Shown: piece after piece, positions 29,754 through 41,386 of the stretch | Layout of the letters: every line of letters begins with the position of its first letter | Position numbering within the stretch: position 1 is the first letter of the stretch | NCBI GenBank assembly: GCA_036898135.1 | Contig: CM072514.1 | Location: forward strand, 5,389,029 to 5,453,028 | DNA length: 64,000 nucleotides | Source: Oncomelania hupensis | Lineage: Eukaryota > Mollusca > Gastropoda > Littorinimorpha > Pomatiopsidae | Direction of reading: 5' to 3' | The notes under the pieces: generated by a model | Databases searched by the model: none | What the model saw: the letters and a program-made list of their open reading frames with translations, nothing else | What the model was told of the DNA's origin: nothing | Translations under genes and position numbers: made by a program

Positions 29754-32635
29754 CTAAACATGTGTGGAAAAATTAAATAGTCGAAACCCAGAGACACAAA
29801 AAGAAAAGCAAAATCTTAGAGGAGTTCAGCATAATAACATACAAAAAAGCCAATTTCAAACAATGAACGTAACAATAGAGTACTGACATTTCACACTCTG
29901 AAAAAACATGTATTTAGGCTCCATGACCAAATTGAGAAAAAACAACAACAAACAAAATCAAAAGAAGAAAAAACATAAATGAAGACACCAAATGCCATAT
30001 ATACAGACAGAGACAATCTGAAGGCGAGCAAGTGTAACTGTCCAAGACTAAAGTTTGTGATCTCCAACAAAGAAGTCGGCTAGGCGTACAGCTGATAGAG
30101 AGGGAGAAAAGAGACACTAGCAGTAATAGTAGTAGTAGTAATATAGGAGCTAAGATAAATAGGCTCCAAAAGAGAGAAAAAATATTACAGAAAATGAACA
30201 TGGAATATACAACGTCAACCGGGCTTATGAAAATATATATACTCTAATCATTGGTGTTGAGATGGTTAAGTTCAAATTTGCTACCTTAGGCAACATAAAG
30301 GTTAGGAGAACCCTCCATTTAAAAATAAAAAGACAGCAAACAGCAAAAACAACTAATATTAGTAGTCAAGCATGCATATATATAAGTTTGACATGTCAAC
30401 AAGCGTCAAAAAGCAGACAATACAGCGCCATGCATGAATAATTACTTGGAGTCCAGTAAGCAAAAGGTATTTACACAATACTTTCATAAAAATGTCATCA
30501 AGGCGAAACCAGAAAACAACATGGGCAAATCAACAATTAAATAGCATCATAAAATACCTAATCGGTCAAGCCGACATACATAAACTTCAAAGCTCAGGTA
30601 TCAAAAAAGCATTAAGTACAGCGTCATGCAGGGATAATAACATCAAAGTCCAGTAGGCAAACAATATTTACTGAATACTTACATAAAAATACCAACAAGG
30701 CAGAAACAAAAGAAACATCAATATGCAAATTAACAAACTAATCATACACAGATGCCAGCAAACAATCATGCATAGAAAATTCCAAATCATCAATAAATCA
30801 CATTCAGATCTAAAACATCATAATAGTCTATGTATAAATGAATTAATTAGTCCATCAGTCAAGCATACATCAACTCCAAAGCTCAAGCATCAATACAGCA
30901 CCAGCAATAACAACAACAACAACAACAAAGGCCATGCATTAATAATTATTGTAGTTCAGTAAGCTAACAATATTTACCAAATACTTGCATAAACTGACCA
31001 GCAGGTGGCGCAAGAAACCATGAGCCAAGTAATAAACAGGCGTCATACAAAATTATGATTTCAAGAACAAATGCTAGCAAGCAGTCAAAACCAATTGATA
31101 CTAAGGAAGCAGACAAATCAGGCAATAAAGCCACAGTCTAATCATTTAACCTTAAGCATCAAGTCAAATAAATTATTAATAATTAAGTCAGTCAATAATA
31201 ATCACATCAAATCGATCAATAATGTCACAATGTGCAACCAGTCCCTAATATAAAACAGCCATAATAAACAGTCATAGTAAACTAACCATAATAAACAGTA
31301 CATACTAATTTCAACAGTCCATAATAATTAATGCACAATAATAATAAAACAGGCAATAAGGCAACAGTCTAATCATTTAACCTTAAGCATCAAATCAAAT
31401 AAATTATTAATAATTAAGTCAGTCAGTAATAATCAAATCAAATCAATCAATAATGTACGAGTCCCTAATATAAAACAGCCATAGTAAACAGTCATAGTAA
31501 ACAGTCATAGTAAACTAACCATAATAAACAGTACATAATAATCTAACAGTCCATAATAATTAATCCACAATAATAATAAAACCGTCCCTAATAAACAGTC
31601 AATAATAATTAATCTAACAATCAATAGTAAATAGACTAGTAAATTATTGTTTACATCACCTAAGTAACAGACCCTTTTAGATCAAATCTGAATTTGTTTT
31701 TTCCCCTGCATCTTAGCTTTTTTATTAGCAGTAATGATAATCGTTAATACTTTTTTGTTATCAACATTTCCAAATAAACGTACATTTTTTATATTTGATC
31801 CATGCATAGTTTGTCATATCACAAGTAGACACATGGCCTACACAGTCGGAGAGAAGCAGACACAGAGGCACGTGGTTGAAGAAGGGTGCACAATAGCACT
31901 GATAGCTAACTTCATCTGCTTTGAATTTGAAAATTATGTACAACAAATTATATTCTTTCACCGTCATGTAATCAATAAAAATCAAACGTCAATACCAATC
32001 AAGCCGTCATATATATCAATAAACATTAAGCAAACAATCAGATGAGCAAATAATATTCACACAAATAGACTACATCAGTCCAAACCAAGCAACGACTCCA
32101 TCATAGCGCGATAGCTTCGCCTCTGCACCAACACCCCACCTCCCTCCCTTCAGCTAAAGTTTAAATAGTCAATAATAGTCAAAACAATCAATAATAAATA
32201 GACGTATGAATGAGTGTTTCCAATATTATACCCAACTAATACTAAAATTATGACAATCATTACAATAATTATGTATTTAAACCATCATGGATAACTGACA
32301 ACTTAGACAAATACTTTTTTTTTCTCAGCTTCTTTTCTTCACATCAACAATTTTTGCATAGCCTACATTTTTTCATGTTTCATTAAGCCTTGTTTATCCA
32401 CATAAAACAATGAAGCCAATAGTAAACCATAGAGGTATTATTACTTACGTATACATGTAGACACACTGGCACATGTATAATGTAAACACGTGGCCTACCC
32501 AGTCTGAGAGAAGCGGAGTGAAAGGCGCGTAATTCAAGAAGAGTGCGTTGTGCCACAATAACTGTCTTCATCTGATTTGAATTGGGGAATCATATAGAAC
32601 AGTTTATAGTCTTCACTGTCATTTAATCACCCATT
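29754..32635 (-). other. LINE F inter-ORF region, unit B
   Basis: Same AT-rich sequence as 25406-28310, including the 231-bp tandem duplication (31121-31582). No gene seen. Confidence 0.7.
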
Positions 32636-33520
32636 TCACATTGCTTTGTTCAATACAGTGTCCACATAATCACCAAATGTCATCTTCATTGTTTTACCAT
32701 TCTTTAGTTTCACAAAGACCTTTCCGTTGTATGTCCATGTGGCAAGAGAAGCAGAATGCCTGAAAGCTGCTCTTTCTAATTGATAATTAGCATACGTCAG
32801 GTCCTCTCCAACTGATATACCTTGACCTTTCAGCTTCTTTCGCGCTGCTAGAACTTGATCCCGCAGCCGCCTGTTGTGGAAGCGGACTACAATTGGTCTT
32901 GGTCGCTTTCTGCCAGCCTCCATCTTTCCCACTCTATGTGCTGCTTCCAAATCACCATTCCTTGTTGCCACTCCAAGATTATCGGAGAAAATCTGACAAC
33001 AACGAATTTCACAATCCTCTGCAGTTTCGCCAGATTTCTCAGCAACATTGAACACATGGAGATTCCATCGCCTATCGTATTGTTCAATGTCGTTTTGCTG
33101 ACTCTCAACGGTGCTCAATCTTTCTCGCAAAGTTTGGTTTTCTTCTTTCAACTTGCTGACTTCTTTTTTTAGGGAATCAGTCAACTGAGACACATCAAAT
33201 AACTGACCTTCTAGTTTATCAATTTTTATGCTCAGGCCTTGAATATCTTCTTTCGTTGCCAGCGGTCGAAGCTTCCCGTCTATAGCTGCCAAAAGACTGT
33301 CATAATCCATTTTCTCCGGCTCTTCCTTTTCACTCGAGTCGGATAGACTCTGTGTATATTGTCTCTTGCTTTCTTGGTGTACAATGGGGCTACCTTCACT
33401 CACAGACGACGAAGTAGACGAGAGTTTTCTCTTTTCTCTCTCTCCACCCTTGTCTTCAATAACGTCTTTATTCTTAGATGAAAATCCAGGAAAATGGGTG
33501 ATTTTATACGATGAAGACAT
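32636..33520 (-). CDS. LINE F ORF1 protein, unit B (intact)
   Basis: 294 residues from ATG (33518-33520). The Ser/Glu/Lys-rich N-terminus is probably disordered. Residues ~85-150 have heptad-like Leu/Ile spacing (IDKLEGQLFDVSQL, LKEENQTLRERL), predicting a coiled coil for trimerisation. From ~150 comes an RRM-like domain (YDRRWNLRVFNVAEKSGET, AHRVGKMEAGRKRPRPIVVR) and then a C-terminal domain with ARKKLKGQGISVGEDLT, the L1 ORF1/transposase-22 pattern. It should bind LINE RNA and act as a chaperone in the RNP. It is the only undamaged ORF1 of the three and sits 7 kb from the nearest complete ORF2. Confidence 0.9.
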   Translation of the reverse strand: MSSSYKITHFPGFSSKNKDVIEDKGGEREKRKLSSTSSSVSEGSPIVHQESKRQYTQSLSDSSEKEEPEKMDYDSLLAAIDGKLRPLATKEDIQGLSIKIDKLEGQLFDVSQLTDSLKKEVSKLKEENQTLRERLSTVESQQNDIEQYDRRWNLHVFNVAEKSGETAEDCEIRCCQIFSDNLGVATRNGDLEAAHRVGKMEAGRKRPRPIVVRFHNRRLRDQVLAARKKLKGQGISVGEDLTYANYQLERAAFRHSASLATWTYNGKVFVKLKNGKTMKMTFGDYVDTVLNKAM

Positions 33521-33766
33521 AGAGGAACGTTTTCTTCAATCCATTTCACGTTAGGCAAGAACTAAATCCTCTTCTTTTTTTGTTTGAAAAATCAAATCAC
33601 AACACCATTACTATAATGCCTTTGCTCGGTTGAAGTTTCAATCCACTACATAATTGGCCTAATTGTCAATATCGCTCACATAGGCTATAGCGGAGAGCGC
33701 GTGCGACACGTCCTGTCGCTCCAACGGCCGGTGCGCGAATTACATCACCGTTATATTGTCACCCAT

Positions 33767-36661
33767 CTAAACATGTGTGGAAAAATTAAATAGTCGAAAC
33801 CCAGAGACACAAAAAGAAAAGCAAAATCTTAGAGGAGTTCAGCATAATAACATACAAAAAAGCCAATTTCAAACAATGAACGTAACAATAGAGTACTGAC
33901 AGTTCACACTCTGAAAAAACATGTATTTAGGCTCCATGACCAAATTGAGAAAAAACAACAACAAACAAACAAACAAAATCAAAAGAAGAAAAAACATAAA
34001 TGAAGACACCAAATGCCATATATACAGACAGAGACAATCTGAAGGCGAGCAAGTGTAACTGTCCAAGACTAAAGTTTGTGATCTCCAACAAAGAAGTCGG
34101 CTAGGCGTACAGCTGATAGAGAGGGAGAAAAGAGACACTAGCAGTAATAGTAGTAGTAGTAATATAGGAGCTAAGATAAATAGGCTCCAAAAGAGAGAAA
34201 AAATATTACAGAAAATGAACATGGAATATACAACGTCAACCGGGCTTATGAAAATATATATACTCTAATCATTGGTGTTGAGATGGTTAAGTTCAAATTT
34301 GCTACCTTAGGCAACATAAAGGTTAGGAGAACCCTCCATTTAAAAATAAAAAGACAGCAAACAGCAAAAACAACTAATATTAGTAGTCAAGCATGCATAT
34401 ATATAAGTTTGACATGTCAACAAGCGTCAAAAAGCAGACAATACAGCGCCATGCATGAATAATTACTTGGAGTCCAGTAAGCAAAAGGTATTTACACAAT
34501 ACTTTCATAAAAATGTCATCAAGGTGAAACCAGAAAACAACATGGGCAAATCAACAATTAAATAGCATCATAAAATACCTAATCGGTCAAGCCGACATAC
34601 ATAAACTTCAAAGCTCAGGTATCAAAAAAGCATTAAGTACAGCGTCATGCAGGGATAATAACATCAAAGTCCAGTAGGCAAACAATATTTACTGAATACT
34701 TACATAAAAATACCAACAAGGCAGAAACAAAAGAAACATCAATATGCAAATTAACAAACTAATCATACACAGATGCCAGCAAACAATCATGCATAGAAAA
34801 TTCCAAATCATCAATAAATCACATTCAGATCTAAAACATCATAATAGTCTATGTATAAATGAATTAATTAGTCCATCAGTCAAGCATACATCAACTCCAA
34901 AGCTCAAGCATCAATACAGCACCAGCAATAACAACAACAACAACAAAGGCCATGCATTAATAATTATTGTAGTTCAGTAAGCTAACAATATTTACCAAAT
35001 ACTTGCATAAACTGACCAGCAGGTGGCGCAAGAAACCATGAGCCAAGTAATAAACAGGCGTCATACAAAATTATGATTTCAAGAACAAATGCTAGCAAGC
35101 AGTCAAAACCAATTGATACTAAGGAAGCAGACAAATCAGGCAATAAAGCCACAGTCTAATCATTTAACCTTAAGCATCAAGTCAAATAAATTATTAATAA
35201 TTAAGTCAGTCAATAATAATCACATCAAATCGATCAATAATGTCACAATATGCAACCAGTCCCTAATATAAAACAGCCATAATAAACAGTCATAGTAAAC
35301 TAACCATAATAAACAGTACATACTAATTTCAACAGTCCATAATAATTAATGCACAATAATAATAAAACAGGCAATAAGGCAACAGTCTAATCATTTAACC
35401 TTAAGCATCAAATCAAATAAATTATTAATAATTAAGTCAGTCAGTAATAATCAAATCAAATCAATCAATAATGTACAACGAGTCCCTAATATAAAACAGC
35501 CATAGTAAACAGTCATAGTAAACAGTCATAGTAAACTAACCATAATAAACAGTACATAATAATCTAACAGTCCATAATAATTAATCCACAATAATAATAA
35601 AACCGTCCCTAATAAACAGTCAATAATAATTAATCTAACAATCAATAGTAAATAGACTAGTAAATTATTGTTTACATCACCTAAGTAACAGACCCTTTTA
35701 GATCAAATCTGAATTTTTTTTCCCCTGCATCTTAGCTTTTTTATTAGCAGTAATGATAATCGTTAATACTTTTTTGTTATCAACATTTCCAAATAAACGT
35801 ACATTTTTTATATTTGATCCATGCATAGTTTGTCATATCACAAGTAGACACATGGCCTACACAGTCGGAGAGAAGCAGACACAGAGGCACGTGGTTGAAG
35901 AAGGGTGCACAATAGCACTGATAGCTAACTTCATCTGCTTTGAATTTGAGAATTATGTACAACAAATTATATTCTTTCACCGTCATGTAATCAATAAAAA
36001 TCAAACGTCAATACCAATCAAGCCGTCATATATATCAATAAACATTAAGCAAACAATCAGATGAGCAAATAATATTCACACAAATAGACTACATCAGTCC
36101 AAACCAAGCAACGACTCCATCATAGCGCGATAGCTTCGCCTCTGCACCAACACCCCACCTCCCTCCCTTCAGCTAAAGTTTAAATAGTCAATAATAGTCA
36201 AAACAATCAATAATAAATAGACGTATGAATGAGTGTTTCCAATATTATACCCAACTAATACTAAAATTATGACAATCATTACAATAATTATGTATTTAAA
36301 CCATCATGGATAACTGACGACTTAGACAAATACTTTTTTTTTCTCAGCTTCTTTTCTTCACATCAACAATTTTTGCATAGCCTACATTTTTTCATGTTTC
36401 ATTAAGCCTTGTTTATCCACATAAAACAATGAAGCCAATAGTAAACCATAGAGGTATTATTACTTACGTATACATGTAGACACACTGGCACATGTATAAT
36501 GTAAACACGTGGCCTACCCAGTCTGAGAGAAGCGGAGTGAAAGGCGCGTAATTCAAGAAGAGTGCGTTGTGCCACAATAACTGTCTTCATCTGATTTGAA
36601 TTGGGGAATCATATAGAACAGTTTATAGTCTTCACTGTCATTTAATCACCCATTTCACATT
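33767..36661 (-). other. LINE F inter-ORF region, unit C
   Basis: Same as 25406-28310 with small indels (one CAA fewer near 34940, three extra bases near 35475). No gene seen. Confidence 0.7.
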
Positions 36662-37538
36662 GCTTTGTTCAATACAGTGTCCACATCATCACCAAATGTC
36701 ACTTCATTGTTTTACCATTCTTTAGTTTCACAAAGACCTTTCCGTTGTATGTCCATGTGGCAAGAGAAGCAGAATGCCTGAAAGCTGCTCTTTCTAATTG
36801 ATAATTAGCATACGTCAGGTCCTCTCCAACTGATATACCTTGACCTTTCAGCTTCTTTCGCGCTGCTAGAACTTGATCCCGCAGCCGCCTGTTGTGGAAG
36901 CGGACTACAATTGGTCTTGGTCGCTTTCTGCCAGCCTCCATCTTTCCCACTCTATGTGCTGCTTCCAAATCACCATTCCTTGTTGCCACTCCAAGATTAT
37001 CGGAGAAAATCTGACAACAACGAATTTCACAATCCTCTGCAGTTTCGCCAGATTTCTCAGCAACATTGAACACACGGAGATTCCATCGCCTATCGTATTG
37101 TTCAATGTCGTTTTGCTGACTCTCAATGGTGCTCAATCTTTCTCGCAAAGTTTGGTTTTCTTCTTTCAACTTGCTGACTTCTTTTTTTAGGGAATCAGTC
37201 AACTGAGACACATCAAATAACTGACCTTCTAGTTTATCAATTTTTATGCTCAGGCCTTGAATATCTTCTTTCGTTGCCAGCGGTCGAAGCTTCCCGTCTA
37301 TAGCTGCCAAAAGACTGTCATAATCCATTTTCTCCGGCTCTTCCTTTTCACTCGAGTCGGATAGACTCTGTGTATATTGTCTCTTGCTTTCTTGGTGTAC
37401 AATGGGGCTACCTTCACTCACAGACGACGAAGTAGACGAGAGTTTTCTCTTTTCTCTCTCTCCACCCTTGTCTTCAATAACGTCTTTATTCTTAGATGAA
37501 AATCCAGGAAAATGGGTGATTTTATACGATGAAGACAT
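36662..37538 (-). pseudogene. LINE F ORF1, unit C (frameshifted near the end)
   Basis: Identical to the intact protein of unit B over ~278 residues apart from single changes. A one-base loss at about 36702 (GTCACTTC versus GTCATCTTC) then ends the frame early, removing the last ~15 residues. The coiled coil and RNA-binding domains are intact, so partial function is conceivable. Confidence 0.85.
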
Positions 37539-37760
37539 AGAGGAACGTTTTCTTCAATCCATTTCACGTTAGGCAAGAACTAAATCCTCTTCTTTTTTTG
37601 TTTGAAAAATCAAATCACAACACCATTACTATAATGCCTTTGCTCGGTTGAAGTTTCAATCCACTACATAATTGGCCTAATTGTCAATATCGCTCACATA
37701 GGCTATAGCGGAGAGCGCGTGCGACACGTCCTGTCGCTCCAACGGCCGGTGCGCGAATTC

Positions 37761-37776
37761 ACGCACACCGATTGTT
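37761..37776. repeat. Target-site duplication of the LINE F concatemer, right copy
   Basis: ACGCACACCGATTGTT, matching 17015-17030; LINE E coding resumes immediately. Confidence 0.95.
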
Positions 37777-38658
37777 GTTCTGAACCAGTTCCCGATGGCA
37801 CTGTTGTGGAGGACTGCACTGGTAGCCTTGTTATACAGGCTTTTGATGACTTCAAGAATTTTAGGGCTGATGTTGTACACTTTCATTGTTGCCCATAGAG
37901 CTGCATGCCAGACTCGGTCAAACGCCTTCTTGAAGTCTATGAACACATGATATAGATGTTGTTGGTGCTGTAGGTATTTCTCACAGATTTTTTCTGAGGT
38001 TCAAAATCTGTTCAGTGGTACTTCGCCCTGCCCTGAATCCTGCTTGCTCTTCAGCTATGATTTGTTCAGCTTGGGGTTTCAACCTGTTGAGTATTATTTT
38101 CAGGAGGACCTTGCTGGGATGGCTGATGAGGCTGATGGTGCGGTAATTTTCACACTCCTGAAGGTTACCTTTTTTGGGAAGAGTGATGACAAGCGACTGG
38201 GTCCATGGTATAGGCCACTCCCCACTCTGCCAGATCTTGTTACAGATAAGGGTTAGGGCATCACTCATCGCTTCTCTTCCTGTTTGTAGCAGTTCCGCGG
38301 GTATGTTGTCCACTCCCGCTGATTTCCCTTTCTTTAGCGATTGCACTGCTGCCTCAACTTCGTCCTGGAGAATTGGGAGGATTTCTTCTTCTCTGTTCTC
38401 GGGACATGCTAGAACTGATAAGTCTCCATTTGGTGTATGGTTGTAAAGGTCAGAGCAGTACTCTGTCCATCTGTCCAAGACTTCTTCTTCTTCTGTAAGG
38501 CATAGGCCAGACTTGCTTTGGATCGTGGAGACTTTGGGCTGTTTGATACTTGTCAGCCGCTTCACAGTCTGGTAGACCTTCTTGCTGTTGTTCTTGTTCA
38601 GACTGTTCTCTATTTCCTGGCATTGATCTTCTATCCAGTTCTCCTTTGCTGTGCGCAT
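37761..38658 (-). pseudogene. LINE E reverse transcriptase, N-terminal half
   Basis: Minus-strand order: LTSIKQPKVSTIQ linker, KGKSAGVDNIPAELLQ, WTQSLVITLPKKGNLQEC, NYRTISLISHPSKVLLKI, EQAGFRAGRSTTEQI, then after a frameshift near 37980 FIDFKKAFDRVW (catalytic Asp) and NWFRTTIGVR at the break. The protein continues at 17030 with QGCLLSP. The frameshift and the insertion make it non-functional. Confidence 0.87.
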
Positions 38659-38679
38659 GCCTTTTCGAATGTCATTTTT

Positions 38680-39612
38680 GATTTTTCGGTAGACATCAGC
38701 TCCCCGTGAGGTGTTCTTTTTCTTTTTTTATCTCTCTTCGTTTATCACACAGATACAAACGTTCAGGTGTGATCCACGGCTTCTTCTTTGGTCGGTGCTT
38801 GCCAAGGATCTCAGTGGCGGCATCTGTCACAGCTGAGTTGAAGGTGGTGGTCATGGTGTTGACATCTACTTCACCAGCCCCCAAAATGAGCAGTGGTGCA
38901 AATTTCCCTCCAATTGTGGCCTGAAATAATTCTGCCACCTCCGGGTCTTGCAGTTTGTCCAGGTCGAACTTCAGTCTAGTGCACTTTGCTGTATTTACTC
39001 TCTTCAAATGGAGCCGGAAAGACATCATCACAAGATCGTGGTCACTTCCGATGTCTGCTCCTGGAAAAGTGCGTGTCCGGCCAATGTTGGTGCTTGATCT
39101 GAAGCGTTTCATGACCATGATGTAGTCTATTTGGTTGTGATGAACCCCGCCGGGACTGTGCCATGTCCATCGTCTGGAGTTTTTGTGGAGACCAAGCGTG
39201 TTTGCCAGTACCAGATTGTTGTATCTGGCAAACTCCAAGAGTCTCAGACCCGTGTCATTTGTCTCGTTGTTGCAGTGGGGTCCACATGTGTCTCCCCAGT
39301 TGTGGTGCGCATCTTGGCCTACCTTGGCATTCCAGTCGCCTTGCACTATGACTATGTCCTTCTTCGGCACTTGGTCAAGGACCGCCTGTAGATTTTCATA
39401 AAAATCCTCCACTTCGCTGTCGTCATAGTCTGATGTTGGGGCATAGGCCTGGATGATGGTGATGTTGAAAGGGGCTGCTCTCAGGCGGATGGTAATGAGT
39501 CTACTGGAGACTGGGCGGCAACCCATGACAGTGGCTAGAATGTTCTTGTGGAAAAAGAATCCAACGCCGTGTTCGTGCCTGTCATCTCTACCGCTGAGAG
39601 TGTCGAAAACAT
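38680..39612 (-). pseudogene. LINE E AP-endonuclease domain
   Basis: From GRDDRHEHGVGFF near 39590 down to 38696: IIQAYAPTSDYDDSEVE, IVQGDWNAKVG (catalytic Asp/Asn), RWTWHSPGGVHHNQIDYI, GSDHDLVMMSFRL (Asp-His pair), then a linker with KKPWITPE. This is the EEP domain of an RTE-like LINE. The first strands with the catalytic Asn and Glu are missing, so the element is 5'-truncated at about 39610-39640 where Gypsy sequence begins. A frameshift near 38690 separates it from the RT part. Confidence 0.85.
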
Positions 39613-40961
39613 AAAATAAATTCCACCTTGGTCACACTGAGGTGTCTGTTGAACAACTGAAATTTTTTGATGGCCCAGACCAATGCCAAGCATTCTTTTT
39701 CTACTGTTGCGTAGTTGTGTTCGGCTTGATTCTGCTTGCGGCGGGCATACGCGACTGGCAGCAGAAGTGCAGGGTCATTGGGGTCAGCTTGTAGCAGTGT
39801 AGCTCCTAATCCTTGATTGCTCGCATCTGTGCGCAATACAAACGGTTGGTTTGCATCGGGCAACTTCAAAATTGGTTGTGACGTGAGTTTGGCTTTTAGG
39901 GTTTGGAACGCATACTCGCACTCGGCAGTCCATTCTACTTTCTCAGGAGCTTTCTTCTTGATTAGATCGGACAATGGCGCGGTAATGGAATTACAGTTTG
40001 CGACGAATTTCTGGTAATATCCACATAATTCTAGAAATGATTGCACATCCTTTTTGTTTGTCGGACGCGGTGCATCGTTCATTTCCGCGACGTTTTTGTC
40101 TTCCTGAAGAAGATTGCCATGTTTGAGCGTGTGACCTAGAAATTCTATCTCTTCGAATCCTAACAGGCACTTTGTTGGGTGGGCGATGAGTCCGATTTCG
40201 CTACGGCGCTGTAGAAGCGTAGAGAGAAGTCGTAAGTGCCAGGTGTGGGTCGTGAATAAAATATCGTCCATAAAGTGACGGAACTCTTCATCTTGGATGG
40301 ATGCGAGAAGCTGTCTCATCATGCGTGAGAAAATGCTAGGTGCGTTGTTGAGTCCAAACGGTAAGACAATAAACTCGTAGTGGCCATCCGCTGTACTTAA
40401 AGCGAGATAGGGTCGAAAGTGCTCCGACACTGGAATCTGTTGGTACCCTTTACTGAAATCGATCCGCGAAAAGTATTTTGCATCATGAAGTTTCGCGAAC
40501 AGTTGTGCAGTATCAGGCAGCAGTTCAGCTTGGAACTCAGTGATGGCGTTAAGTAGGCGATAATCGATGCATAGTCGATGTTCACCGCTGGGCTTACGTA
40601 ACAAAACTATTCCAGTGCTATATGGTGAGGTAGAGGTGGAGATGATTCCGGCCTGTAAGAGGGTTGCTATCTCCTGCTTGACCGCGGATTGCTTTGCGAG
40701 AGGGATAGTGTACGGTTTTATCCGAACAGGGGTAGTGTCAGTCAAGATCATTGGCAGTTCAACTAACGGTGTCTGTCCAGATATGTCCGTCAACACTGAT
40801 TGGTGTTGTGCGACTATCTCCATAACTTGTCTTTGTCTGTCTGTCGATAGTTTCGGGTTAACAGCTACGTCTCTGTATGTCTCGCTACTTGTCAGCGGGT
40901 ACTCGATAGCTACTCGTAAGTCCGCGATTGCTTCAACTTCCTCTGCTATCGACAAAGCCAT
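39613..40961 (-). pseudogene. Gypsy 2 reverse transcriptase and partial RNase H
   Basis: Open for about 450 residues from ATG 40961. RT motifs: KPYTIPLAKQ, STSPYSTGIVLLRKPSGEHR, CIDYRLLN, FSRIDFSKGYQQIP (catalytic Asp), LPFGLNNAPSIFSRMM, HFMDDILF (the usual VDD is MDD), GFEEIEFLGH. RNase H begins at FVLRTDASNQGLGA and stops near residue 440, where the sequence passes into LINE E. The 3' rest of the element is gone. Confidence 0.88.
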
Positions 40962-40974
40962 AACTGTTCAGTAG

Positions 40975-41386
40975 ACGTACCGTTGTCGCGGTCCAGGTAG
41001 CGTTTGAGCAAGTTGATGTGGTACATCTTTTCTTTTCCCTTAACCCTGATCCTGTAGTTAGTTTGTGACACTTTCTGGGTAACCACATACGGGCCTTGCC
41101 ATGCGATTTCAAGCTTGTTGGAACCACTGGGAAGTAAAATTAGAACTAACTCTTTTGGCTAACTCACGTTCTTTGGTGTTTTTGTTGTAGCTTTGGACTT
41201 GACGCGCGCGAGTCTATTTGAGGGATGACGTCGCTAGTTTCCAGGTAGTGTGGAGACGGCCACGTAATTCGGTTACGTACTGGGTCGCTGTCTTCATTCC
41301 CGCGTCTATCTGAGGGTCCGTCCATTCTCGCTTCAAGGCTTCAAGAGGTCCGGCGATTGGACGACCAAATAACAAGGTTGCCGGGG
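40975..41386 (-). pseudogene. Gypsy 2 integrase, C-terminal part
   Basis: The frame that enters from the solo LTR edge reads PATLLFGRPIAGPLEAL and continues to a stop codon near 41213. After frame changes the SNKLEIAWQGPYVV region (GPY/F module) and a YHINLLKRYLDRD motif appear down to about 40975. This part usually binds DNA and positions the integration complex. Several stops; dead. Confidence 0.7.

Larger units (their letters stand above)
29729..33741 (-). mobile_element. LINE F ORF1 unit B
   Basis: 4013 bp from the 5' end (33741) to the first ~25 bases of ORF2 (ATGGGTGAC...GGTGATGT ending at 29729), then an abrupt join to the 5' end of unit A. It carries the only intact ORF1. It differs from unit A by scattered substitutions and an 8-bp loss in the ACAAACAAAC tract near 29945. 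Confidence 0.92.
33742..37759 (-). mobile_element. LINE F ORF1 unit C (outermost, true 5' end)
   Basis: 4018 bp from the 5' end at the right target-site duplication to the ORF2 start at 33742, then joined to the 5' end of unit B. One extra C (37760) lies between element and duplication. Confidence 0.92.
17031..37760 (-). mobile_element. LINE F concatemer: two ORF2 units plus three ORF1 units
   Basis: A single 16-bp duplication encloses 20.7 kb made only of one Tx1/L1-like LINE, apart from one small later insertion. In minus-strand order: ORF1 unit C (37759-33742), ORF1 unit B (33741-29729), ORF1 unit A (29728-25381) running natively into ORF2 copy 2 with its 3' UTR and A tail (25405-21214), then ORF2 copy 1 with 3' UTR and A tail (21213-17031). 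Every abnormal junction uses the same place, the ORF2 start: units B and C end at GGTGATGT joined to the neighbouring 5' end AATTCGCGC, and copy 1 begins at ATATAACGGTGATG joined to the A tail of copy 2. Copies are nearly identical. Confidence 0.92.

Noticed and set aside
17031..37760. The repeated units as a satellite or CRISPR-like array
   Set aside because: Units are 4-kb LINE halves with coding genes, no short direct repeats with unique spacers, and one target-site duplication surrounds all.
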